From Certhia americana (taxonomy: Eukaryota > Chordata > Aves > Passeriformes > Certhiidae), in assembly GCA_018697195.1 (NCBI GenBank), contig CM031858.1:91111120-91175119 (forward strand): 64,000 nucleotides of DNA. The letters run 5' to 3'. The notes below the pieces were generated by a model. That model saw only the letters and a list, made by a program, of their open reading frames with translations. It had not been told where the DNA came from and did not search any database. A program made the translations under genes and the position numbers. Position 1 is the first letter of the stretch. Each line of letters starts with the position of its first letter. Below are positions 45,331 to 57,300 of the stretch, one piece after another.

Positions 45331-48300
45331 GCCGGCAGCGGTCAGCGCGGAGTAGTGTCTCTCTCGAGTACCGCTCGCTCAGGAGCCTGGAGCCTTTTGG
45401 AAACTTTTCCATCACGAGCGCTCTTGGATCACAGCGTCCGCTCTCAGACTTAAGTCGATTGGTGACTTTGCCAGGCTGCCGCGTTTACACAAGGCAGCAC
45501 GAAGTCGCGTGTTGGTGGTGCGTGTGCAGGTTGTTTCCCCACGTAGCCTTGGTAGTGTGTTTTCAGTCCTCAAGCTACGCTGCTCTGCCGTGTCTCTCCT
45601 GCTGCTGTCCGCTCCTGCTGCTGCTGTGCAGCATACTTTTTTAGTCGCTCCCAGCTTTACAAATGTTACGCTTCCCAGACTTCAGCTGTGCATTGTATTC
45701 AAATGTCTTAAGACACGCAGTTTAAAGGAGATTGTTTTATCAGTAGTTTTGTCAGGTATGAGCTAGAAATGGTGCTCACAGAGGTGGGTAATAAAATTCT
45801 GTAGCGGGACTATGCTTGATCCAGGATGCATAGTTGCTGGGACAAATGACATTTACAGTTATGACACCAGTGGCAGATAATGGCGTAGGCAATTGTAAAC
45901 GAAGGGTTAGATAGTGTTTGATGAGGTGGCTCTGGTTTACAGGCATTGGCTCAGTGCAGCTGTGAAGCCAGCGTGGCACAACAGGTCTGACTGTCGTGTC
46001 CTTACGCAAATACTCGGTGTGGCACTGTCTTGGGCTCTGCTGGCTGGTGAGAGCAAGGGCTAGCCAATTAAGGGAAATCCTCGCCATTGCAGGGGATGAG
46101 ATGGAGCCACGGCTGCTATTGATTCCTCACAGCCCTCACTTCTGTTACACTTGAGCTTGGCTTTAGCTGGTTTGTTTCGTTGCAACAGGTTTGTATGATA
46201 TGGTAGGAAAAAAGCAGGGCTCCGGCTCTCCCGTGCATTCACTTCATGCCGGTGTGTCCTGCCTAATGTTTCACCAACTCTAATTGAAAGTGCTGAATCT
46301 AATAAAATGTGAATCTTATGGTGTCGTTCAAAAAGTTGCAATGCAAATGCAAAGCCTTTTCATCATAAGTTTAAGCTGAACATTAGGCTTGTTTTACTTA
46401 GTTATTATTCCTCTCTTATAAGCAATCTGTAGGCCATAGGTCACAAAGGACCATTTTAGTTTCATTTCCATGGGAAGAATTAAATCATTTCAATGAGTTA
46501 TTTTGGACTTCTGCCATTTCTCTATGACAGGATGTTAGAAGAAATGGAAGGCCGCAGTTGATGAATAGGAGAAGTTATAAATGGGTGTGGGTGACTATTC
46601 TAGAAATGAAAATAATTTAGATTTTGCTACAACAGCAGGCCCTTTTTGATTTGAATATAGGGATGCTGAAATGACGAAATATATTTAAACCAAAAGAATC
46701 ACAGAAGCATCAGTGAGATAATCTCAGACATAACTGCCTTCTGAATTGGGGCTGTATTGTACTGTTGGCAGGTGCTTCATCCCTTTGTGCACAGTTAAAT
46801 CTAAATTATGGCAAAAATGTCACAAAGCATCTCTCCAACTCACATAACAAATATAAAAAACTTTCCCGAAGGCAATTTTGTGATGAAGTGTTTACTCCTT
46901 CGTTATCGTTATCTCCTTCTCTCAAGAAAGAAGACCATGCAAGAGTTTAAAGTAAAAAAAAAAAAAAAAGAAAAAATAATAAAAAAACCCCAACCAAAAA
47001 ACATGTCACCAAGCCCACAGCTGAAGAAAATGCATTGCACTTTATTCCAAGATTAGAGATTATACAGTTTGAAATCTTAAGTGTAGGGAATTTTTTTTTT
47101 TTTTAAGGTAGGTAATGCTTGACTGTTTATGACCTTTAATGAACATTTTGATGATGGATGAGGCTACAGTGATGGAAAATAAGTAGTAATGGTAGATGGC
47201 AACTAGGCTTCAGCTGTCCACCAAAATGATGCAGAGGCTAAATTTTAGATGTGATCAGTGAAACAACTTTGGTACCAGAAGGTGAATATTGCACTATTTT
47301 TTTAGTGGAGTCCCAGAAGAGAACCAGAGAATTGTGTGCTGGCAAGCCTTGGAACTTTTCCAGGCATGTTATCTGCAAACTGTGGTAAGGGAAAGAATTA
47401 GTAACAGATGGGAGGGTGTGATCTATTGAGAAAGTCAACGAGGTTTTGTCAAGGATGACGTGTCTCACAAATCTGTTTGAGTTCTTTGAAGGTCGTAATT
47501 ATTTGGATAAAGAAGTGTGTTGTTACTTGATGAGTTCCTTAAACGACTGTGAAATAATGTGGAAATTCCTTGCATTTATAAATAAATGAGTAGAAGCTGT
47601 GAAGCATTTGGTTTGAGCTTTTGGGTTTTGTTTGTTTTGTTTTCCCAGTTTTGGGTTTCTTGTTTTTATTGTTTTGGTTTTTGGTTTCTTTTGGTTTTGT
47701 GTTTTTTTGGTTGGTTGGTTTTGGTTTTTGTTTGTTTTAAGGAGTGAAGAGTCACTAATAAAGTCCCACAGAAATCTGTGTTGGACTCAATGCTGTTCAA
47801 CTTACAGCATGGCTTTCATAAAGAAGTGACTAATTCACAGGTCTTCATCGTGAAAGACAGGTGGCCTGCTGGAAGTGTACCTCCTGCAGGGCTGCTGCAA
47901 TACATAGTTGATGCATGAAAGTGGATGAAACACATTCTGCTTCCTCCCTGTTCCAAAAATCCATTTACTGTAAAGCGTAAGGAAGTCCACCCACTAGAAA
48001 ATTTAAATCAAATATTCAGGAGATATTGATAGATACTCTGCTTGGACATGCTGTTCTGGGCTATGGGCTTTTGGTCTGTTTCAGCACATTCTTGTGTGTG
48101 TGTGTAGGCAATCTGGAAATTTTAGATACCAATAAAACGGGAGAATTAAAGGGAAACAGAGACAACATTGCCACCACGTGGATGCCCCACTGCTCCTTTT
48201 GACATTAATGTCTTCCCACACTGATCAATGAACCTACTCTCTGTGTATGAATTGGTGAAAACATTTGAATCCAATGAAAACTACAATTTTGCTAGTAAGA

Positions 48301-51300
48301 TAGAGAGTATCTGAACCAGTAAGGTGTTAAATGTGATATGCAAAATGATGGCACAAGGTGATGTTGTATCAGAAACTGATGCCAAAAATCTTTTCCTACT
48401 GCTGCATGTTGTACATCCTGGGCCTGCCATGGGAACAGAAGTGTGTCAGGTATTTACTAATACCTATGTCTGGTAATACTGTACAGGAAGAGAAGAATAA
48501 TTTGATGAGATTACTCTCTCAAATAATGTATTGCTTGATGATATTTGACTATGAATCCAGGAAGTTTCAAATTTCGATCTTTCTCTTACTAATATATTCC
48601 TGACAGTGAGAATATTCAGCAAGTCATTATTCCTTCTTGCTCCCACCACTGTAACTTGCTTTTTGTGATGACTGATCCTGTTCCTATTGACCCACAGACC
48701 TAAAGAATTCTGACAACTACTGTTGTTTCCTTTAGGCAATTTCTGCTTCCTTTAACTGAGCTTGACATCAGCAACTGATAAACACACAGAAATTAATCAC
48801 ACAGAAATTCTTTAGCTTTATTGAAAATATACAGACAAACAAATAAGCATTATGTATAAACAATCTATAAAAATGTCCATTTGGAAGAATCTTATGGATA
48901 AGAATGTAAGTTACTAAATGATGAAACGGTTTGTACAAGGTTAGAAGTGAAATAAGACGTATGGTTAGAGAAGGATGGGGCTTGGAAGAAAACAGCCATT
49001 GAACACCTCTTTCAAGCCTACATCACTGCCACAGTGATTTCTTTTTCTTTTTTTCTTTCCCTGATCATAAGGTTGTCCGGGTGGTCCAGCTTGTCTTCCC
49101 AAACTCTATCCTTCATTTCTTGTGTTTGTGCTCATAAAGGGAGCAGCAATTATAGGAGGTTTAAGACCAGCAAGTGTCCTCTGTCAGACTTCGACTTACT
49201 GAGGGCCCTGTTGGGGCTGATGTTCTGTAGGTGCGGTGTGATGAGCTCGGGGCCATGGGATTTGGCTGCTGCTGCTGCTCTGCCTTCCTCCCCCTGCAAC
49301 AACACATCTACATCGTGTCCCATGGGGCTTCTCGTTGTGCACTTGTTTTACAGGACTGTGGGGCTAGGCAGACAACTGATACATTCTCTTAGCCTTTTAC
49401 AGCTTAATACAATGTGTAAGAAATACATTTCCAGTTTTTCTACTTGGTTTCCTTTAGATTGAGGGCTATTTTTAAGCATTGTTCCAGATTTTGGACATTC
49501 TACTTTTTGGGAGGATAGTTTCTGTAAAAGCACACAAGTTGTCTTTAGGCTGACTCTTGGTACAAAAGGAACAAGTCAGGACTAGGCACTTTTTTGCTGA
49601 CTCAGCATTTCATGCTGTCTCCTTCATGGCAGAAGCCTGATTCAGCCCTTGGGGCTCATTTTACTTGTGATCACAAGGAAATGGATTTTTAATTCTTTCC
49701 TGTCTTTCCTAAGCCCCCAAAATATTGAATGTGGTCTGTGTAGTATTTTTTGGCAATAAATTAAAAAGTTTGAGAGGTTTATTCTTTAATTCTAGGTAAT
49801 CTTCTGTGTTTTAGAGAGATTCTTTATATATTTTTTTTTGTATATGTATGATTTTATGTATATGTTTAAGTATCTGTGCGTATATCTCTAAGAGTCTTTG
49901 TATAGATAGATATGCACAAATGCACAAGTTCTTCTGTCACCATCATTTATGCCTATAATACTACTTATTTTGTGGGAATGTTATGTTTGACTTTAGCATA
50001 ATAATCTTGTGCTTAGTTTTTTCTGTCTTTCAAAACTTTCCTGTTTGTTCCCATATTTAAATTTGTTTCTCTCAGTCTCTTTCTTCTATGGCTTGTTTTG
50101 TTTTCTGGGCTGTAAATACTAAATTATACCAGGATGTTTGTCTGATAGTATCTTACTAGCAAGTTCCCAGAATAAGCCTTGATACTAGGTTTTGGTTTCT
50201 TTTCTACTCCAAAAATCACAGCTGCTCCTGGCAGGAGTTTTAACCTGACCCCGTTCCAGGACAAGGTGCAGCAGCTGAATGTTTCCCTCCTCACCCACAG
50301 TGAGTGTCTGACTTCACCCAGGAGCTTCTCTCTCATCTCTTTCATCTCTTACCTAAACATGAAGGTTTGATTTCTGAGCTTTTCTGAAATATGTAATTGG
50401 TTACCAGTAACTATATTAATCATATTACCTTTTAGTCATTACTTTAGTGTTAGTTGGCAGGATTTCTTTCATATATAAACAGGCTTTAGACCTTCAAAGC
50501 AATGTTTCTCTAGGACATTTCATTCTTTCCTCATCCTGTAAGTGGGGTAAAAATAATTTTTCACTATGGTTGTGTTTTTGTGTGCTTTTTTTTTTTTTTT
50601 AATTAGAAAGCTTGCCTTTTATAGCAGTACATAATGAAGCAATATTTCCACTATTGCTTAGATATTTAGGATATTTTGCTACTTTTATTTCCTGTCATCG
50701 GTAAGAATGTACCACTTTTCTTTGTCATGATTTTAACAACCCCCAGCAAATATTTTCAAAGAGCTTACATGATTATTTTTCACCATGTTTCTTTTCAGCT
50801 TCTGGTAGACTTCCTCAACTTTCTTTGACATCTAGATTATTGCTTGGTTTCAGCTGATTTAATTTTTAAATCAAAAAAGTTCCCAGAGCTGTGATTGATA
50901 GTAAGCAAAAATTGGGGTTTTTTTGTTTTTCTTTTTTTTTTTTTAATTCAAAAACTGCTTTTATTGTAAACAATTGTCTATAATGATCAGGTGCATCCAC
51001 ACCTTATTTATAGTGATGAATACAACAATAGCTTCTTTCAGTTATTGTTTTGCAAAATATTTTTTCTTGTCCTGAATCAAATTACTTACACTAAAGTAAA
51101 TTTTTGAATGTAGGTGTAGGAAATAGTATGTCTCTGTAGAAAGGTTAAGTATGTCTTACTGTCTTAGAAGAGAATTGAAAACATTTGAGCAAAATGTAAC
51201 CACTGTTTCAGCTCAGCAAAATAAAATAAAAATCAAGTGGGTTTCCCCATTGTCGCATGCAAAATTTCCTTCTCATCTGCACATCCAGAATCTGGGTCAG

Positions 51301-54300
51301 TTAGGAACTTCTGTAGTCTTTCTCTAACAGTTTGTAATTAGGAGGCTCTATGGAGTTCCTAAATTTGCGGATTTTAGGGTACAGATTTAGCCAATTCTCC
51401 TACTTGGTCTTTCTAGACACTTTTTTTTTTTCTTAATGTATTTTTAATCTGTCTTAAACAGATTTGCTTTCTGTGCCCACCTCCTCCCCATCCCCAACTT
51501 CCTAACAAATATTTTCTTCTGTTTCAGACTTAGTGTCTTTCTTTCTTGCTTCTCACAATGTTTGCATATGAGGCAGCACAGCCCATTATTGTCTGAAATC
51601 TTAAGACAGCTTTTGGCAATCTTCTTGTCATTGAGAGAATCATTCAGTAGTGCATTAAATAACCTGGAAAACTGTTTCACAGTCAATCCAGCCTCTGTTT
51701 CCAGGACTTGATCATATCCCAGTTTTGTAGACTGTACAGGGGTGCTTTCTCTAACATGGTTTGTTTCAGCAGATACACTTTAGGGAGCTTTTAGCCAGCC
51801 TGCTGGGCTGGGACAGGCAGTGGGGAAGTGTAGGCCAGCATCCTGGACTCACCTACTTAAGTGTTCCAGCCTTGCCCCAAATAATCTGGCTGTTCTGGCA
51901 GTTATCAGTGCCTTGCTGCTATCTGCTTTGCTAATCACACCTAGACACACCTTCTGTAAACTGTCAGTGCCTTTTTCTGCAGTAGTGGAACACATTTTAC
52001 ACACCTGTGTAGGTGTGTAAAACCAGGTGGAACCTCTCCATGCCCAGATAAACTTTTTTTTTTTTTTTTTTTAATTAAAAAAAAAAAAGAAGAAAATCCC
52101 TGAACTGACAGTTGACTCAAGGTAGTCTTATGTGAGAAAATAAATGTGGCATGAAAAGTTGGGTAGTGTTTGGAGGACATAAGAATAATGTTTATCATAT
52201 CCTTTTTTTTCCACTGTTGGAAATGTTGCACTTTTGTATCCCCAGGCTTTGGGCAGCGTTGCTTCTGGCTCGCATGCTGCATTTTATCCATGGGTTACTC
52301 TCGCAGAGAGGAGTGAGGAGGGGATGCTGAACTATATATTCAGCCTGGAGTAAGGGACACAGCTTTGGTGGCTGTGTGGGATGGCTTAGAAACCAGTGCT
52401 GCCACATGTGTCATGCTGCAGGGCTTGGAACGCTTGCGGATGGATGTGTAGAACCCCAAGCTGTGGCTTGGGCAAAAGTAGAAAAGAGGGTAGAAGATCC
52501 CAGTACTGCTGTGTCCTCTGCCATGGCTTTGAGAAGGTGAGAGAAGGTGTTTTCTCTTGGGTGAAGATACTTGGCAGATTCCAACGCCCACATTGCTGCC
52601 TCTGCAGTTTATGGAGTGGGAATGAAGATGATGAAACTAGACCAAGATGCCCATGGATGCTGCCCCATTCATCCCCATCAGCCTCATTTACTTAGAGCCT
52701 ACAAAATGCCACTTTTGAGCACACCTCTTACTGAAAGAGCAGTTTAAGTTGGTGTTTTAACTGTTCGAATTAAGAAGAGGAAAGGAGGTTGTGTGGTTGT
52801 TTGTTATGATGGGCTGTAGACATGCTGACGTCTATGGCCCATCATAACAAGCCCAACCAACCTGGCTCCTAGCCCACCACGTGAAAGCCAGCCTGGAGTA
52901 GATCCCTGGTGGTGTTTTCCAGGTGACACTGGGATGGGGCATATGTCACATGCTGTAGTCGCATAAATCAAGTTAAATCAGGTTTAGCAGTGACATGTGC
53001 TGTTGTGCACTTCTCGAGAGAAGCTGCGCAATCCTGAACTTGCCTAGGGGCATTCACATTGAAACTTCAAACCCAAAACTTACGCAGTATACCTTCTGAA
53101 AGCACTAAATAATTTATGAGCAGTTTGTGTTCTTAACAAATCTTTGATAACTCAGAGAACATTTCATATTTTTTTTCTTAAAATATAAGTAACCGTGCCT
53201 ATAAAAGATCAAATTTGGAGATTAAAAGTCCATTTTCCCTTTCTGTATCATTGTCACAGTTGTGGTGAAAGTCTTAAGTAAGAGCATGTCAGCAACCATT
53301 CCTAATTAACTCATGGCAGTGTGCCCAGTGTGCACACATTCATGCTCTCTCTCCCTGTGTATAGATACACATCTCTTACAGAAACAGCTCTTTGCAAAGA
53401 AATAAATTGAGTGATTACATTAATTGACACAAATGTTCTTGAAAACAACCCATTTAATTTTGTTTAGGCATTTCCTGAGTGATGTCTCCTTAGTTTCTAA
53501 TAAATAACCTATTGTAAAACTTGCTAACAGAAGACTGTGTAGTGTAGTAGATACCAAGGCTAATTTATTAAACTTGTCAGCTGTTTACTCTCACAGGTTA
53601 GACTGTAACTTAAAAATGCAGTGTAAAAAAGGCAAAACCAAAGCCCCACAGGAATTGGGACATGTGATGATACACTTTTACATGTTTGTCTTCAGTTTGC
53701 ATTTTGTGGACTTAGATGTTTGAGTAGAAGCTGTAGTGAAATATAGAGGAAAGGCGGTACATAATGAATGTGGTTTTGTGTTCAGGTACATACCAGCGTT
53801 ATTTTCTCTTTCTTCCCACTTAGAGATTTAAAGATTTATGGATGAACACATTTAGATCTAAAATATAGATGTTTTCTTCGTGTAAATTGATAAGAAATGC
53901 CAGGAGACAAAGCTTTTGTTTGCTTTATGCCTGTCTTACGCCACAGTGATCAAGTAGGAGGGTCCCTGGAACACCCACCCAGTGTGGCAGAAAATGCCTG
54001 AGGGAAATGAAGGATGATGCAGAAGCAGGATGTTGCTGGAGCATTGTAGTGTCCCTGTCTGCTCCTTGGAAGATGGTTGGGACAGTCCTGGCCGTGTTTT
54101 CTCTGAGTGTCACTCTACTGCGCACAAGGCTTCTGCTTGTGCACTTTCTGAGGAATCTGCAGAGAGCGGGAGTGACCGGAGGGCAGAGACAGAGCAGGTG
54201 TCACTCCTTTGCATTACCATACCTGATGTGGTTATTATTCATTATATACCAGTGTTTGTCTTTGAAATCTGAGTCCTGCTTAAAATTATAAGCATTTATT

Positions 54301-57300
54301 TTGTTGCCTCTGGAAAAGCCTCTTGGACATGTTGGCAATAGGTTTCTCCTCAATGACTGATCCAGGTATCCAATAATTTACCAAAATGAGGCCGACTATG
54401 GATAGACATACTTCTCTGAAGAAAATGAACCACTCAAACATTCACAACATGCCATTTTAAATTTAGGTAATTGTTTATTTTAAATTACATTTCATTACTA
54501 CAAAACAGTAAAGTTCCTGTGATTGAATTAAGATAAGGAGAATAGTGAAAGAATGTTGGACTTCAAATGCATCTGCATTTATTTTCCATGCTTGGAAATG
54601 TCATGCTTATAGGCAACTACTTTCCTCATGTCTGTGTTCTGGTTTTACCAACCATTTGGTAGTTATGATGGCTAGGTTCCAAGTGATGTGTCTCAGCCAC
54701 TGGTAGGGACCATAGGTAGTTTCCTATAGTCATTTAACTTTACTCATAGAAAAGTTAAGCAACTGTTCCATAGTCAAACCTCTCTAGACCAGGGGGAGGT
54801 GGGGACCCCCTGAGGTCTTTTGGGCTGTGCTGGATCAATGGCTTATGGAGGGTGAGGTGAGTTGCCTTCTGGATCTGTCTGTATGGACCTGCAGAGCTCA
54901 GATGATCAGCTCAAGGGTGACAGGTAGTTTTTAGGATGACTAATGTGAAATGCAATTGATCTTGTCTTAACATGATCCTCTCTGTTGGAAAGGATGGTGT
55001 TATGGGTTTGAGGGTGGTGCTAAAGAGCACCCTACTCAGAAGCCAAAAGCAGGTTGCAGTATAGTATGCATAAATATACATTCCCAGTATCTGCAAAAAC
55101 ATATTTTGGGACTGCTGTCACCAGTTGCTGTCATTTTAATGACATACCGTAATTGATATGCATTTGTTTTTCTGAATAATCCAAAGTAGGAGTGAAATGA
55201 TTCACTTGGAAAGTAGGAGCTGGGATACTTGGCTGACACATGGAGAATAAAAGTACGTCTTGAAGTTTGCAAATGTGAAAACAGAAGATGGGCTGCTAAG
55301 GCGCTTCTGTGGTAAACAGGAGTTGAGAAATGGAAAAGATGAGTTATGACCACTAGGCTTTAAATCAGGTTTTGCACTTGTAGTGGGTTTTTGAAGTTTT
55401 TATATCTTGTGAAGTGGTAATGTTTAGTGTATGCATGCCACTTACTTGTTATTCAGTACCACTTGCAAGCATTTCCATTTCAGGGATTCATTAGTTTTTT
55501 AAAGATTTTCTTATGCTGTATTTTTTTCCAGGGTTTAAATGCTTTGGGTTTGTAATCTCTCGAATGGGATTAATGTTTAAGGCTCAGCAAAACTCTTTCA
55601 TTGCAGAAAGATAAGGAAAAGTGTGCTTCACTTTAGCAACACTATTTGAAACAGCTAACAGTTGAGATCTTCTAACAATTTAGCAAGAAATATATGTCTT
55701 GGAATTAATGTCTGAGATAAATGTGGAGATCTGCACAGATTAATGTGGTTTTCCCCTTTTTTTTTTTTTTTTTTTTTTAAATAAGGGTATCAGGGTACTG
55801 TTCAGGTCAGGGTGGCCGTGCTGGCCCTGCTGCCATGGCGGGTCACTTCTCTGCACTCCTGCACTGCCTTCCACCAAAGAGCTGTAAATTAAACTCATTT
55901 TTTAGTGCTGGCCTCTTTCTTGACTTTGGAAACCTAAGAAACGTGTGCTCTGGTCCTGTAGTAGGCTGACCTTTTCCTGCAATGTGGGATGTGCTCAAGA
56001 AAGGAGGCAGCAATGCACAGTGAATCACAAAATCACAAACAGTGTGGGGATTGCCTTGCTCTGTGCCAAATTGTTTCCCATCTCCTGCATGTAATTTCAG
56101 GCAAATCCGTGGAAGTCTTTAATCTATAATTAGACTTATAAGCTTCTTTAGACCTTTTGGCTTTCCTTCCTTTAAATGGAATACAGCATTATTATTCCAT
56201 GAATCTTCCTGACATGTATTTCAAAGAATGCTTTCCTGGTGTTTTTTTCTATTCATTTATATTTTCCTTCAGTTTTCTAAAATGGGTATGTAGACATCCT
56301 ATTTCCATCCAGAAATGAACTCAAAATTACCTGGTACAAGTGACTGATATATATAGATATTTTTTTTCCTGGGTGTACTGAGCAGAAATGTTTTTCAGTA
56401 GGCTAAAGTAAATATGTATTTCTAAAATTGGATTCATGCAGTGGGTTTTTCCACATTAAAAATAAAGGAGTTAATTAAAATGTCACTTGTCACTCCTTTT
56501 CATTTTTTATGTGTCAGTACATGAATGTCTGGCTAAATAAATCAATTCTGTCACCAGGTGTTGGTGTGAGACAGTTCCCTCTGTGAAAGCCCCTCAGGAC
56601 AAGTTACAGCCTGGAGGGACAGGCATTTTTGTACTTCACTAGATCAGTGTGTGTCTGTGTGTACCAGCCTATGTGTATATATCTATATATATATATATCT
56701 ATATGCATGGGTGTTAAGCAGCCTTTGGGTGTCTCCTTTGTCCGAGTGTCATTTGTCCTACTTGCTTCCTCATTTTCACATATTTATTACAGAACTATGC
56801 TACAGATTTTGTTTTCCTCATAAGAATTTTAATTTTAGGCATGATCAGATGCAGATTTCTTTCTGTACAACAGATCTTAATAGATATTGCCTAATCTTCA
56901 AAGAAATCTGTAAGCCTTTTTTAATTGCAGACACAGCAGCCTTAAATAGTTTGTTAAAATATTCTCAATGTGCTATAGGTAAGCAGCTTGCTTTTACTGT
57001 AATTTTCTTAGTGTTTTGGGGAAATTTTGTGCCCCTAAATTGACCTAAGGGATTTTCCTGTCACATTTTCTACCGATCAGTTTTAATCTCCCTTTTCAGC
57101 TCCCCACAGCATATGTTCTGGAGGACTCGCTGCTGTTCTGTTTTGGTAGGAGGGATGTCCTACCTGCTTTGGTATCTCTTGTGATTTTGCAGTCTACAGA
57201 AGTTGAAGTCCATCCTTCTGCCCCTTACAAGCCTTGGTGACTCGAGGCAATAAAGATTGCCAATATGGAATGTTCTAAGCATAGAGGAGAAATTGTAGAA

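Noticed and set aside
44240..45415. 391-codon open frame on the minus strand, with overlapping 252- and 130-codon frames
   Set aside because: It lies in the GALNT12 CpG island and is Arg/Pro/Ala-rich, as expected where GC content removes stop codons. It is antisense to a well-supported exon 1.
49034..49462. 142-codon plus-strand frame in GALNT12 intron 1
   Set aside because: The block is GC-richer and has a CTG run, so it may be an unassigned repeat, but no family wording was recognised and no splice sites fit. Not called as a gene.
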